Source of the DNA: Calothrix sp. NIES-2100
GTDB taxonomy: Bacteria > Cyanobacteriota > Cyanobacteriia > Cyanobacteriales > Nostocaceae
Reading direction: 5' to 3'
DNA: 64,000 nt
Assembly: GCF_002368195.1 (NCBI RefSeq)
Contig: NZ_AP018178.1
Location: forward strand, 7,700,645-7,764,644
The position numbers and the translations under genes are program-made. Of the stretch, positions 28,132 through 37,281 are shown in pieces (the stretch's first letter is position 1; each line of letters starts with the position of its first letter). The notes beneath the pieces were generated by a model, which did no database searches, was not told where the DNA came from, and was given only the letters and a program-made list of their open reading frames with translations.

Positions 28132-28509
28132 TCACTTCCAGCCTAAAAGACCTGCTACCTGTTCCGCCAGCTTTAAGGGATCAAAAGGTTTGTTAATCAC
28201 ACCGACAATTCCTAACTTCGCATATTGATCGTGCTTGGTAGGTTCAACTTTAGCAGTAATCAACATGACTGGAATACCCTGAGTTGTAGGATTATTTTTT
28301 AACTCTTGTAATACAGTGAATCCATCTAAATCGGGCATCATCACATCCAACAAAATGGCATTCAGCTTTTCAGTTTGGGCTTTGATTAACCCTTCTCTAC
28401 CGGATTCAGCCTTCAGTACTGTCCAATCAGCTAAGTTTTCTAGACAAGCCTGAATTACTGTAGCTAGAGATTTTTCATCATCAATCAAAAGAATACGCTT
28501 TTTGGACAT
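28132..28509 (-). CDS. Single-domain response regulator (REC)
   Basis: 125 residues, one CheY-like receiver. Seen: acidic pair RILLIDDEK, phosphoacceptor Asp in AILLDVMMPDLDG (about residue 56), Thr in VMLITAK and Lys in VINKPFDPLKLAEQV. No output domain, so it must act by protein contact or phosphorelay. Its close paralogue is at 29120; the GV(I)xKPFDPL end is shared. Confidence 0.92.
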   Translation of the reverse strand: MSKKRILLIDDEKSLATVIQACLENLADWTVLKAESGREGLIKAQTEKLNAILLDVMMPDLDGFTVLQELKNNPTTQGIPVMLITAKVEPTKHDQYAKLGIVGVINKPFDPLKLAEQVAGLLGWK

Positions 28510-28581
28510 AGAAGAGTTGCCAATTTTGAATATCTAAATCCCATAAATATTTTTTGCTCAGTACACATGAAGATAAATATA

Positions 28582-28736
28582 GGATTCATATTTGATTTTT
28601 GAAATACACGTAGGTAAGGTTATGCCTTACGTATTATGGTTTTGTATGGCATAGCCCTACTTACATATACGTAATTTTTTGATAAATCAAATCGGATTCC
28701 TATACGTAATTTTTTTCACAAATCAAATCGGATTCC
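28582..28736. mobile_element. MITE-like element with duplicated right end
   Basis: Left end GGATTCATATTTGATTTTTG and right end (reverse strand) GGAATCCGATTTGATTTATC are inverted repeats, flanked by TA at 28580-28581 and 28701-28702. The right end is then repeated (CAAATCAAATCGGATTCC, 28719-28736) and again followed by TA. The rest of the gap (28741-29119) holds dispersed motifs such as GGGAAGCAAGCTACGCGTAG and CGTTCGCGGAGCGTCTCG. Confidence 0.65.
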
Positions 28737-29119
28737 TATAGTCAGCCAAACTATTTCTTGATCTCTTGTTTCTGATTCTTTCCTAATTAGCTTCTGATTA
28801 AGAATAAATAGTAATTCTGAGGAAATTATGAGGATTTTATTTTTTAGCAAAATGTCAATAGTTAATGGGCATTGGGCACTTGTACTGAGTTTCGATTTCG
28901 CGGTAGTTGAGCGAAGTCGTACCCTACGGGAAGCAAGCTACGCGTAGCGTCTCCCCTTGGGAAAAGAGAAGTATTGGGCAATAGTCATTTATTATTTCTG
29001 CATGTCCCCTCTGCTCCCCTGCTCTCGGTTGCTGAGCATAGCCGTTCGCGGAGCGTCTCGTCCCTTGCGCGTCTCCCCGAGTGAGAAGAGAGGCGTTGCT
29101 CCCTGATCTTTGGTGATGA

Positions 29120-29494
29120 CTACCACCCCAGAGTTTTTGCAACTAGTTCCGATAGCCGCAACGGATCAAATGGTTTGGAAATTACCCCTGCGACTCCCAA
29201 TTGAGAAAATTCATTTAAGTCTACTGATTGTACCTTAGCTGTTAGTAAAATTACGGGAATTTTGTGAGTAGCTAAATTAGCTTGTAATTTATGAAACAGA
29301 GCCATTCCATCTATGTCTGGCATCATCACATCTAAGAGAATAGCATCAGGATGTTCCGTTTCAGCTAAAGTCAAGCCTTCACCACCAGACAGTGCTATTA
29401 GTACTTGCCAACGCCCGATATTTTCTAAACAAGCTTTAATTACAGTACACAAATTTTTTTCATCATCAATTACTAAGACGCGTTTTGCTGGCAT
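29120..29494 (-). CDS. Single-domain response regulator (REC)
   Basis: 124-residue receiver, paralogue of the one at 28132. Seen: VLVIDDEKN, phosphoacceptor in AILLDVMMPDIDG, VILLTAK, and GVISKPFDPLRLSELV. Starts 23 bp after the stop of the multi-domain regulator at 29518 and is probably in the same operon. A phosphate-shuttle or protein-contact role is inferred. Confidence 0.92.
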   Translation of the reverse strand: MPAKRVLVIDDEKNLCTVIKACLENIGRWQVLIALSGGEGLTLAETEHPDAILLDVMMPDIDGMALFHKLQANLATHKIPVILLTAKVQSVDLNEFSQLGVAGVISKPFDPLRLSELVAKTLGW

Positions 29495-29517
29495 AATATC
29501 AAACCGGCTACAGCTGA

Positions 29518-31371
29518 TTACTGATGTAATAATTTTTTCGTGAGATTTGTCCGTTCTAAGCGATTCAGTATCCGAGCCACCAATTCTGGTTCCACAATTG
29601 GTTTCCTGATATAATCATCCGCTCCCACAGCATAAACTTTGTATAGTATTTCTGGCTCAAAATGGGCTGAAAGAAATAATATCGGTAAGCGGCTCCAATA
29701 GCAATCATTACGTATTACCTGGCATAATTCTATACCATTAAAACCAGGCATCTCAATGTCTAAAATCAACAAATCGGGTTTAGTAGATTCTAAGACTTCC
29801 CAAAATCTTTGGGATTCCTGTAAAGGCGTAACTTGCAGTCCCCAAGGGGACAGCAAAGTGGTAACCTGATGTAGTACTAAAGCATCGTCATCCACTACTA
29901 AAATTTTGGCATCGGTGGTGGTTTGTTGGTTGAGCGCTGTGTTGACTGCGGTAACCACTTCCACAGCAGACATGGTTTTGTTTAAAAAGCTATGTGCGCC
30001 TAATCGTGCTGCTTCTACTCTGTTGGGGAGTTGATTGCTGTTAGTAAAGACAATAACGGGGATATGCGCATGGTTTTGTGTTAGTTCACTCAGCAAGGTG
30101 AAACCATTTTCCTCTTCTTCAGGAAATGATAAATCTAATAAGATAACTTCGGGGGGATTTAGGGCTATTATAGTCCTTGCTGTTTTTGGCTCTGCTGCTA
30201 CCTCTACTTGAAAACCCCACAATATAGCTTCTAATTTAATCCGTTCAGTTAAGGTGGTATCGTCGTCAACAATCAACAGTTTTGCTGATGTAACTTGCGA
30301 TTTGCTAGGATTAGCAGGTGAAGATGGCGCATGAAGCAATGTCTGTTTCAGCAATTTGACTAATTCCGCTAACTGCAAAGCCATACCTTGGTTTGGGCTG
30401 GTGTGCTTGTCTAGCAAATGTTCCATTTCTCGTGCGACTTTGGAACCGTCTAAATAGCCATAACAACCCAAAGAACCTGCTAGACGGTGGGCTTCTGCTT
30501 GTGCTTGTTTGAGTATGCTTTTGTCTGGAGTTTTACTTGATAATTGCGCGATCGCTTGTTCTAATAAATCATACTTTTCTGACATACTTTGCTTAAACTC
30601 GTCCCGCATCTTTGCGACTACAGCCATAATCTTGGCTTGAGCTTGTTCTGTTCGTAACAACTCAGGACTTAAATTTGTTTTTTGATCTGGCTTTTTTTGT
30701 TCTTCTTTTAGTCGGTAGCCTAACCCATAAACTGTTTCGATCAAATCTGCGGTCATACCTACAGCTTTTAGCTTCTGTCGTAAACCCTTTATGTGAGTGG
30801 TTACAGCTTCTTCTCCAGGGAATTCATCAGCCGACCAAATTCTATCTAATAAAACACTTCTACTAAATATCCGGCGAGGATTTTCGAGAAAAAGTTCTAA
30901 TAAACCATATTCTTTAGGGGTTAAGTGCAGGCGCTTTCCCCCATAGGTGACTTCTTTGATATTCGGATCAAGTTGTAAGTTTTCCCAAACTAGTACTTTT
31001 GCTAAATTTGTGTTTAAGCGCCGCATTAACGCCCGAATTCTGGCTATTAACTCTGATAATTCAAAGGGCTTGATTAGATAATCATCTGCACCCGCTTCTA
31101 ATCCAGTCACGCGGGCGCTGATATCTTGGTTTGCAGTCAGCATCAGAATGGGTATTTGATACCCCAAAAGACGGATTTGACGACAAAGACTAATTCCATC
31201 TAGTCTTGGCAGCATTAAATCCAATATTAACAGGTCATATTCAAATGTTTTGAGCAACTCTAGTCCAGTCTGACCATCGTTGATGGTCTCAAGCTGGTAA
31301 TTAAGAGTTGAAAATGCTTCCGATAGCATTGAAGTTATCTGTTTGTCATCTTCTATTAACAGAATTTTCAC
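29518..31371 (-). CDS. Multi-domain response regulator: REC-wHTH-HPt-REC-REC
   Basis: 617 residues from GTG 31371, chosen because GGAAAAG precedes it and the REC domain begins at once (VKILLIEDD); the open frame runs 40 codons further up without family support. Order: REC1 (1-115, DLLILDLMLPRLDG), OmpR-type winged helix (about 125-222, TPKEYGLLELFL, RSVLLDRIW, YGLGYRLK), HPt (about 245-335, His in AHRLAGSLGCYG), REC2 (about 370-485, VILLDLSFPEEE) and REC3 (about 495-610, LLILDIEMPGFNG). It combines phosphorelay modules with DNA binding in one protein. A separate kinase, perhaps the PAS kinase, would be needed. Confidence 0.92.
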   Translation of the reverse strand: MKILLIEDDKQITSMLSEAFSTLNYQLETINDGQTGLELLKTFEYDLLILDLMLPRLDGISLCRQIRLLGYQIPILMLTANQDISARVTGLEAGADDYLIKPFELSELIARIRALMRRLNTNLAKVLVWENLQLDPNIKEVTYGGKRLHLTPKEYGLLELFLENPRRIFSRSVLLDRIWSADEFPGEEAVTTHIKGLRQKLKAVGMTADLIETVYGLGYRLKEEQKKPDQKTNLSPELLRTEQAQAKIMAVVAKMRDEFKQSMSEKYDLLEQAIAQLSSKTPDKSILKQAQAEAHRLAGSLGCYGYLDGSKVAREMEHLLDKHTSPNQGMALQLAELVKLLKQTLLHAPSSPANPSKSQVTSAKLLIVDDDTTLTERIKLEAILWGFQVEVAAEPKTARTIIALNPPEVILLDLSFPEEEENGFTLLSELTQNHAHIPVIVFTNSNQLPNRVEAARLGAHSFLNKTMSAVEVVTAVNTALNQQTTTDAKILVVDDDALVLHQVTTLLSPWGLQVTPLQESQRFWEVLESTKPDLLILDIEMPGFNGIELCQVIRNDCYWSRLPILFLSAHFEPEILYKVYAVGADDYIRKPIVEPELVARILNRLERTNLTKKLLHQ

Positions 31372-31498
31372 AAAACTTTTCCAACCACAGGTATTGAATT
31401 TTATAAGTATTAATTTTAGCGATGAAACAGGAGAATTAGAGAACTTTGGTTTGTATCCTATTGCAGCCCTATTTGATTTGTCAAAATCCATAAGCCTC

Positions 31499-31531
31499 AG
31501 ACCCCCGACTTCTAGAAGAAGTCGGGGGTCT
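31499..31531. repeat. Dispersed hairpin AGACCCCCGACTTC
   Basis: 14-bp perfect arms (31499-31512 and 31518-31531) around TAGAA, in the 5' region of the regulator operon. A similar hairpin with other bases is at 41714. The remaining gene-free stretch 31532-32000 shows nothing recognisable. Confidence 0.75.
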
Positions 31532-32000
31532 TGTTGTTCACCAATAATTTTTAATTGCTAAAATATTCTTTCGTTTCACCACACACAGAGACTTTCTTGC
31601 AGCCCATTACCCGAAAGCAACAGATTTTAATTGTGGTGGTTAAGGCAAAAACCAACAACAAGTTGGTATAACTTAACATTACAAGAATTTGCGGCGTTGG
31701 TGTAAGTTTTACAAAATTTCAATAATTTTGCGATATTACAACTATTTTTGACTTTTTACTAAAGTTTGCTAAGAAATAATAATCGATTGCATTGCCTACA
31801 GGAATCCATTTTTTAGTTTAGCAAGGAAAAAAGTTTTTTGTAAAATACTCAATCTCTATCTAAACCACAAAACTGGACTCCATACGGCAATGCACATACA
31901 AGCAGCAAACAGCTTAAAACTCATCAGAGAAGCTTGTTGTATTAAGCCTGAAAGGTAGCTTGCTGTATCAGCGAATGCAAATTTGAGTTGCATATTGAAA

Positions 32001-32045
32001 ATTAAAAATTAAAAATCACAAAAATTCTGATTTTTAATTTTTAAT
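32001..32045. terminator. AU-only hairpin downstream of the RRM gene
   Basis: Perfect 18-bp arms ATTAAAAATTAAAAATCA and its complement, 9-base loop, 20 bp past the RRM stop. Composed only of A/T-rich repeat sequence; could be a terminator or just a dispersed repeat. Confidence 0.5.
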
Positions 32046-32065
32046 CACATTACACTCCCTCAAAA

Positions 32066-32566
32066 TTAATTTGTAGTTTGTGCGGCTAGCATCTGTTTGA
32101 GCTTTTCTAATTCAGAAGCCCAACGGGGATCTGGACGAATAGCATCTGAATCAGATGATGTTGTAGTTTCCCGTGTAATACTACTACCACCACCACGGCG
32201 AGATTTCTTAGAAGATTTATCGCGGCGGTTGTTTTCTTTGGAAATGGGAGCAGCGTTACCTCCACCAGCATTCTGCACAGGCTTGGGAGCTTGTTCTTCG
32301 CTTTCCTCTCCTTTATTGCGAGGTAATGCTTTCTCTAGCTTGATGGGAGTTTCTTTGAACAACTGACCGTTATACTTTTCAATAATTTGATCAGCTTGTT
32401 CATCGTTATTGACCGTGAGAAAACCGAATCCACGACATTTGCCTGTTTTCCGGTCTTTAATGAGTTTGGTGGTGACAGCATCACCTTCGGCTGCAAAAAC
32501 TGCTTGCAGTTCTTGGCGATCTATTTCTTCTTTTGGCAAATTGCCTATATATAGGCGAACGGACAT
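32066..32566 (-). CDS. RNA-binding protein with one RRM
   Basis: 166 residues. An N-terminal RRM (1-82) has RNP2 LYIGNL (5-10) and RNP1 CRGFGFLTV (44-52), followed by a Gly/Lys/Arg-rich and Ser-rich disordered tail (KKSRRGGGSS) and a short terminal helix (SELEKLKQMLA). Resembles the cyanobacterial Rbp family, often cold-regulated; the tail is longer than in the glycine-rich Rbp proteins. ATG 32566 has GGAGG nine bases upstream. The 5' region is long (see next entry), as is common for this family. Confidence 0.9.
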   Translation of the reverse strand: MSVRLYIGNLPKEEIDRQELQAVFAAEGDAVTTKLIKDRKTGKCRGFGFLTVNNDEQADQIIEKYNGQLFKETPIKLEKALPRNKGEESEEQAPKPVQNAGGGNAAPISKENNRRDKSSKKSRRGGGSSITRETTTSSDSDAIRPDPRWASELEKLKQMLAAQTTN

Positions 32567-32973
32567 GAACTATACCTCCAGAGTTGAATGAAAATGGCAA
32601 GGAGACAAAACGATCATTTGGCTGTGGCTTTTAAATACATGCTATTTAGCAAAAAATGCCATAAACCAATTTTCTTACTCAAAACTGTCAACCTATACAA
32701 TACAATTTTTCGTCGGGATCAAGCTTGTTTAATACAAAAGCGTACATAACGCTATCTTACATACCACCTTAATTCTCAAAATTATAAATCTAATAGCTTA
32801 CTGCTTGATCGAGTAAACCTTTTTAATTATGCACCTGTTCGCAGAATAAAAGACCATCCCTTAGATTATCACGGTATTTTCTACGTAGCTAGTTCAGCGC
32901 AGACATTTCTTGCATAGATTTTTAAGTAATTGTAACATAAAATACATTTTTTCGCAACTTGGTGATATTGGGA
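32567..32973. other. Long leader region of the RRM gene
   Basis: About 400 bp upstream of the RRM gene, up to a terminator that belongs to the next gene. Cyanobacterial rbp genes often have long regulatory leaders, so a leader is plausible. I see no defined structure. Confidence 0.4.
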
Positions 32974-32999
32974 AACAAAAACCAGCCACTGGCTGGTTA
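32974..32999 (-). terminator. Rho-independent terminator of the M48-like gene
   Basis: Read on the minus strand: AACCAGCC, 3-base loop, GGCTGGTT, then TTTTTGTTT. A textbook hairpin plus U-tract, about 185 bp after the stop at 33185. Confidence 0.8.
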
Positions 33000-33184
33000 G
33001 GTTACTGCTGTGTTGGGAGAATCACAAAGATAGATTGGCCGAAGAATTGGTAATTGATAACTAAGCTATGGTGCTGAGTTATGTTAATTAGGGAGGAATT
33101 TGTAAATAAATGTAACACTTTTTGAGAATAATTGCAATATTTATTTACATTTGTCTCCCTTGTCCTCCTTGTCCCCACACTCCC

Positions 33185-35389
33185 TCACCCTCTGAGGAAA
33201 ATGTAAGCTCCCCAAGCTTGGGCTGCAACTGCCACAATGGTAGACCAGACTGGATGAGCGCTGTGAATGGTTTGACCATTTTGAGTTTGCAGGGTTTGGA
33301 TATCAATCCAGGGGGTTGCACCTCGCCGAAACCAACCGACGACTGTAATTTGTCGGCCGATTAAGTCTTGGGGATTAATTGATGGTTTTAGCCCGGAAAT
33401 GTGATGCAATTTCACTAAGCCAATGTGAGTTTGCAAAATTAAGTCTTGAGCTAGGCAGTTACCAACGCCTTGACGGCCTAATAGCTTACCAGCTAGGCAG
33501 ACATTCATACTATCGATGGGGATAGCAGATGGATTGGCTAACAGGTTAGGGAGGCGATCGTCAGTTTGTAAATTCGCAGCTTGGATGTCAGGAAACAAAG
33601 AATTCATCCGCAGGATGATACCGATGCTAAAACCAATCAGCAAGCAACCTGTGATGAATGACCAATCGTCATATATCCATTTGAGGTTTAAAATCTTCAG
33701 TGCAAATGCTATTTGCCATATCAACCAGATGAGACTGGCAAACAATAAGCCTATGGGAATACCTAGCCAGGGAGCTATTTGTAATAAAAAAGGCTGCGGG
33801 TTACCGCGTAAGGCTTGTTCGCTGGTAAGATGTAGTTCTGGTTCTAAATGCCAGTGGCGGGCTATTTTACATAGGCGTTGTATGCGATCGCCAATCAAAG
33901 GATGACTGTTATTAAGTGTGAACCAACGGCGATAGGGATTAAAGTTATCCCACATCAATATTGATGAGAAGGGAATATGACCCGCCAGACTCCCCAAAGA
34001 GATACTCTGTTGATAACTTACAGGTGCTAAAAGATTCAAGCTTTCCAACTGCCAACTGGTGTGTTCTTGTTTGGCAATATCAGCAGCTACACCAATGGTA
34101 ATTTTGAGTAAGGCGCGAATCAGGGCGTTAGGATTGCCGGTAATTTCTGAAGCCGTGCGATCGCTATAATAAAGCCGCAACTTCGACAACCACAAAGTTG
34201 TACCTGTGAGCAAACACCAAATTCCATAGGCGAAACTAGCCAAAATTATCGCAGGTAAGCGCCCCAATCCGGATAATTTATTTCCCCACTCCGAGAAGCC
34301 CTGATACAGCCTGTAAACAGTCATGGTTACCAGCAGTACACCAGACATGACTACAAAATCTCTCTGGATAATCTGCCCAAATTGTGCGGCGTAGATGACG
34401 GCAATTTCATCATCTGCTAGTTGCTCTAATAGCCCTTGACTAACTACAATTCGGGCATTGCGAGCGAGATTACCATAAGTCAGGGCTATGGGGGCAGCTA
34501 TGGGCAAAATCCGCAGTTTGGGAAATTGCCAACCTCGCTGTTGACAAGAACGCTGGATGACGCGAATGGCTTCGCGACTGTAGTTATTCAAAATTTCTTT
34601 AGGCAACTCTTGCTGCTGATAAAATTTTGCTAAGAGCCAATCTAGTAACCAAGGTGACAATGCCATTGCGATCGCCAAGACCACAAGCACAACTACTCGG
34701 GGATCGCGATTTAATAATGGCAATGGCTCTAAGTAAGGTAGCTTAATGAAAATTTGATTGGTTAAACCCATTGCCAGCTTGAGCATTTCCTTGATTACCC
34801 AAAACAGGGCAATGAAGGTTCCTGCCGCCAGTAATTTTAAAGGTATTAAATTAAGTTTATGCAGCGGTTGCCAAACTTTAGCCCTGGCAGCATGTCGCCA
34901 ATAAATGTTGAATGATTTAGCTTGTGGGCGATTGAGAGCGATTAAGCTACTTGTTGCCTGAGAAGTTGCGACATTGGGATTGTAGTAACTACTAGTGACA
35001 GTTGTAGCTGGAATCGGTGTCTGTTTTGTCTGCTGTGAAGCAGCAGGCTGCTGATGGGAATTATCTGAACGGACAATTCCCGATGTAGAATTTTTAGATG
35101 ATGTGTTTTGACGTTTTTGGCGTTTTTTTAAATGTTCAAGAGCGCGTTCTGCCCACTCTTGAACTTGAGGATTAGGACTATCAAGCAGATTTTGACAAAG
35201 GGCGATCGCTTTTGAAACTTGGCCAGTGCGTGCATAAGCCATCACTAACCCTACCTGAGCTTGCAAGCCTGCATTGCTATGCTTTTGACTGCTAGCAATA
35301 GGCTCTAATTGAGCGATCGCTGTTTGATAATTGCCTTGCTTGAGAGCAGCTAAACCAGCCTCCAAAGATAATTCGGCATGAGAAGGCAT
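33185..35389 (-). CDS. TPR plus M48-like membrane protein lacking the zinc site
   Basis: 734 residues. TPR-like repeats at 1-90 (AGLAALKQGNYQTAIAQLEP), a Ser/Gln-rich linker, membrane segments near 180-210 and 230-255, then an M48 (HtpX/Ste24-like) domain. Where M48 enzymes have HExxH the sequence reads AAQFGQ (334-339), and the later Glu zinc ligand region reads YYSDRTAS, so none of the usual ligands is present. A further membrane pair and a beta-rich C-terminal domain (GRQITVVGWFRRG) follow. It probably scaffolds or binds, not cleaves; that is inference. Function unknown. Confidence 0.75.
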   Translation of the reverse strand: MPSHAELSLEAGLAALKQGNYQTAIAQLEPIASSQKHSNAGLQAQVGLVMAYARTGQVSKAIALCQNLLDSPNPQVQEWAERALEHLKKRQKRQNTSSKNSTSGIVRSDNSHQQPAASQQTKQTPIPATTVTSSYYNPNVATSQATSSLIALNRPQAKSFNIYWRHAARAKVWQPLHKLNLIPLKLLAAGTFIALFWVIKEMLKLAMGLTNQIFIKLPYLEPLPLLNRDPRVVVLVVLAIAMALSPWLLDWLLAKFYQQQELPKEILNNYSREAIRVIQRSCQQRGWQFPKLRILPIAAPIALTYGNLARNARIVVSQGLLEQLADDEIAVIYAAQFGQIIQRDFVVMSGVLLVTMTVYRLYQGFSEWGNKLSGLGRLPAIILASFAYGIWCLLTGTTLWLSKLRLYYSDRTASEITGNPNALIRALLKITIGVAADIAKQEHTSWQLESLNLLAPVSYQQSISLGSLAGHIPFSSILMWDNFNPYRRWFTLNNSHPLIGDRIQRLCKIARHWHLEPELHLTSEQALRGNPQPFLLQIAPWLGIPIGLLFASLIWLIWQIAFALKILNLKWIYDDWSFITGCLLIGFSIGIILRMNSLFPDIQAANLQTDDRLPNLLANPSAIPIDSMNVCLAGKLLGRQGVGNCLAQDLILQTHIGLVKLHHISGLKPSINPQDLIGRQITVVGWFRRGATPWIDIQTLQTQNGQTIHSAHPVWSTIVAVAAQAWGAYIFLRG

Positions 35390-35515
35390 AGAAATTCTGG
35401 CACTCCCATATCTTCTAATTTATCCAAGTTTGCACTAAAGCGCATAAATTTAGATACCTTCTTGTGCAAATCGCGTCCGGAATTATCCTCTATTAACGTA
35501 AGTTGCTAGTTATCT

Positions 35516-35649
35516 AGTCAAGAGTCAATAGTCCATAGTCCATAGTCTAATGGCAAGAAGGGGAGATGAGGGGGAAATTTCCAGTCAAAAGTAACAAGAG
35601 GGGGACAAGGGGGAGTTTTGACCATTGACCATTGACTCTTGACTTTTGA
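35516..35649. repeat. STRR array upstream of the M48-like gene
   Basis: AGTCAATAGTCCATAGTCCA and GACCATTGACCATTGACTC heptamers flank GGGGGACAAGGGGGAG-type purine runs. The array touches the prfC stop codon at 35650. Confidence 0.8.
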
Positions 35650-37281
35650 CTATACTTCTGCTTTTTGTTCACCGGAATATACTGGGGCGATCGCGTTTAA
35701 TTGCAACTCTGGATGGTCTCCCTGTAACTGTTGGCAATTCCATTCATTGCGGAAGAGCAATACGGGGCGACCCATGCTGTCTTTCACGGCAGTAGTATTG
35801 AATATACGTCCCACCTTATTTAACGCTTCCCAACCGCCTTCTACCCAACGGGCGACGCTATAGGGTAGCAATTCTAGCAGGGTTTCCACCCCATACTCAT
35901 TTTGTAAGCGAAACTGCACTACCTCAAACTGTAACTGACCCACCGCCGCTAAAATTGGATCGCGCTTGGCTTCATCAGTGGAGTACATAATTTGGACTGC
36001 ACCTTCTTCGCGCAATTCGGAAATGCCTTTTTGAAATTGCTTAAATTTAGAAGGGTTGGGGTTCCTCAGCGTCGCAAACAATTCTGGTGAAAAATAAGGA
36101 ATTCCTTCATATTCCAGCTTTTGTCCGGTGTAAATTGTATCACCGATCGCAAAAACACCAGGATTATTCAAACCGATCACATCGCCCGGATAAGCTTCAT
36201 CAATCGATTCTCTCTCTTGCGCAAACAGTTTTTGCGGGCGCGACAGGCGGACTACTTTCCCTGTGCGGGCGTGAGTCACTGTCATATCTTTTTCAAATTT
36301 ACCTGTACAAACGCGGATAAACGCCACGCGATCGCGGTGCTTCGGGTCCATGTTAGCTTGGAGTTTGAAGACAAATCCCGAAAACTCCGGGTAGGTAGGA
36401 GCAACTTCACCTACACTGCTATTGTGGCTACCTGGTTTGAGAGCATATTCTAAAAAGTAATTCAAGAATAGCTCGACGCCAAAGTTAGTCATGGCACTAC
36501 CAAAGAAGACTGGTGTCATTTTTCCCTGGTGTACCAAATCTAAATCTAGTTCCGGCCCGACTCCTTCTAATAGTTCTAAGTCGTTTTTAAGTTGATAGTA
36601 GAGATCCTGTTCTAGGAGTTCTTCAATTCTGGCATCTCCCACATCGACTATCGTATCTCTGGCTTCTCTGCTACCGTGGGCGCTACGTTCAAAGAGGTGA
36701 ATTTGCTGTTTGTGACGATCAAACACACCCTTAAAGCGATCGCCCATGCCAATCGGCCAGTTTACAGCGTAGGTTTGTAATCCTAATTCTTGCTCGATTT
36801 CGTCCAATAATTCTATCGGCTCTCTCCCTGGACGGTCGAGTTTATTAATAAACGTAAAGATAGGGATACCGCGTAACTTACAGACTTCAAACAACTTGCG
36901 AGTTTGCGGTTCCAAACCTTTAGCCACATCAATCAGCATCACCGCATTATCGGCGGCGGCGAGAGTGCGATAAGTATCTTCACTGAAATCTTGGTGTCCT
37001 GGGGTATCTAACAGATTTACCTGACAGCCACGGTATGCAAATTGTAGCACTGTGGATGTAATCGAAATACCCCGTTGTTGTTCCATTGCCATCCAGTCAG
37101 AAGTAGCCTTCCGCTGTGCCCGTCGCGCCTTGACTGCGCCAGCTTCGTGAATTGCTCCTCCGTATAATAGTAGCTTTTCTGTAAGTGTCGTTTTCCCTGC
37201 GTCTGGGTGAGAAATAATCGCAAAGTTGCGGCGAAGTTCAACTGCTTTTTGAAGATCTAACTGCGGTTCGGCGGTTGACAT
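35650..37281 (-). CDS. prfC: Peptide chain release factor 3 (RF3)
   Basis: Ribosome-bound GTPase that recycles RF1/RF2 after peptide release. 543 residues, normal length. Seen: P-loop SHPDAGKT (24-31), switch QQRGISITSTV, G3 DTPGHQDF, G4 NKLDR, and the RF3-specific C-terminal part (LQFEVVQFRLQNEYGV). The stop codon is directly followed by 7-bp STRR sequence. Single gene, long repeat-rich region upstream. Confidence 0.97.
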   Translation of the reverse strand: MSTAEPQLDLQKAVELRRNFAIISHPDAGKTTLTEKLLLYGGAIHEAGAVKARRAQRKATSDWMAMEQQRGISITSTVLQFAYRGCQVNLLDTPGHQDFSEDTYRTLAAADNAVMLIDVAKGLEPQTRKLFEVCKLRGIPIFTFINKLDRPGREPIELLDEIEQELGLQTYAVNWPIGMGDRFKGVFDRHKQQIHLFERSAHGSREARDTIVDVGDARIEELLEQDLYYQLKNDLELLEGVGPELDLDLVHQGKMTPVFFGSAMTNFGVELFLNYFLEYALKPGSHNSSVGEVAPTYPEFSGFVFKLQANMDPKHRDRVAFIRVCTGKFEKDMTVTHARTGKVVRLSRPQKLFAQERESIDEAYPGDVIGLNNPGVFAIGDTIYTGQKLEYEGIPYFSPELFATLRNPNPSKFKQFQKGISELREEGAVQIMYSTDEAKRDPILAAVGQLQFEVVQFRLQNEYGVETLLELLPYSVARWVEGGWEALNKVGRIFNTTAVKDSMGRPVLLFRNEWNCQQLQGDHPELQLNAIAPVYSGEQKAEV

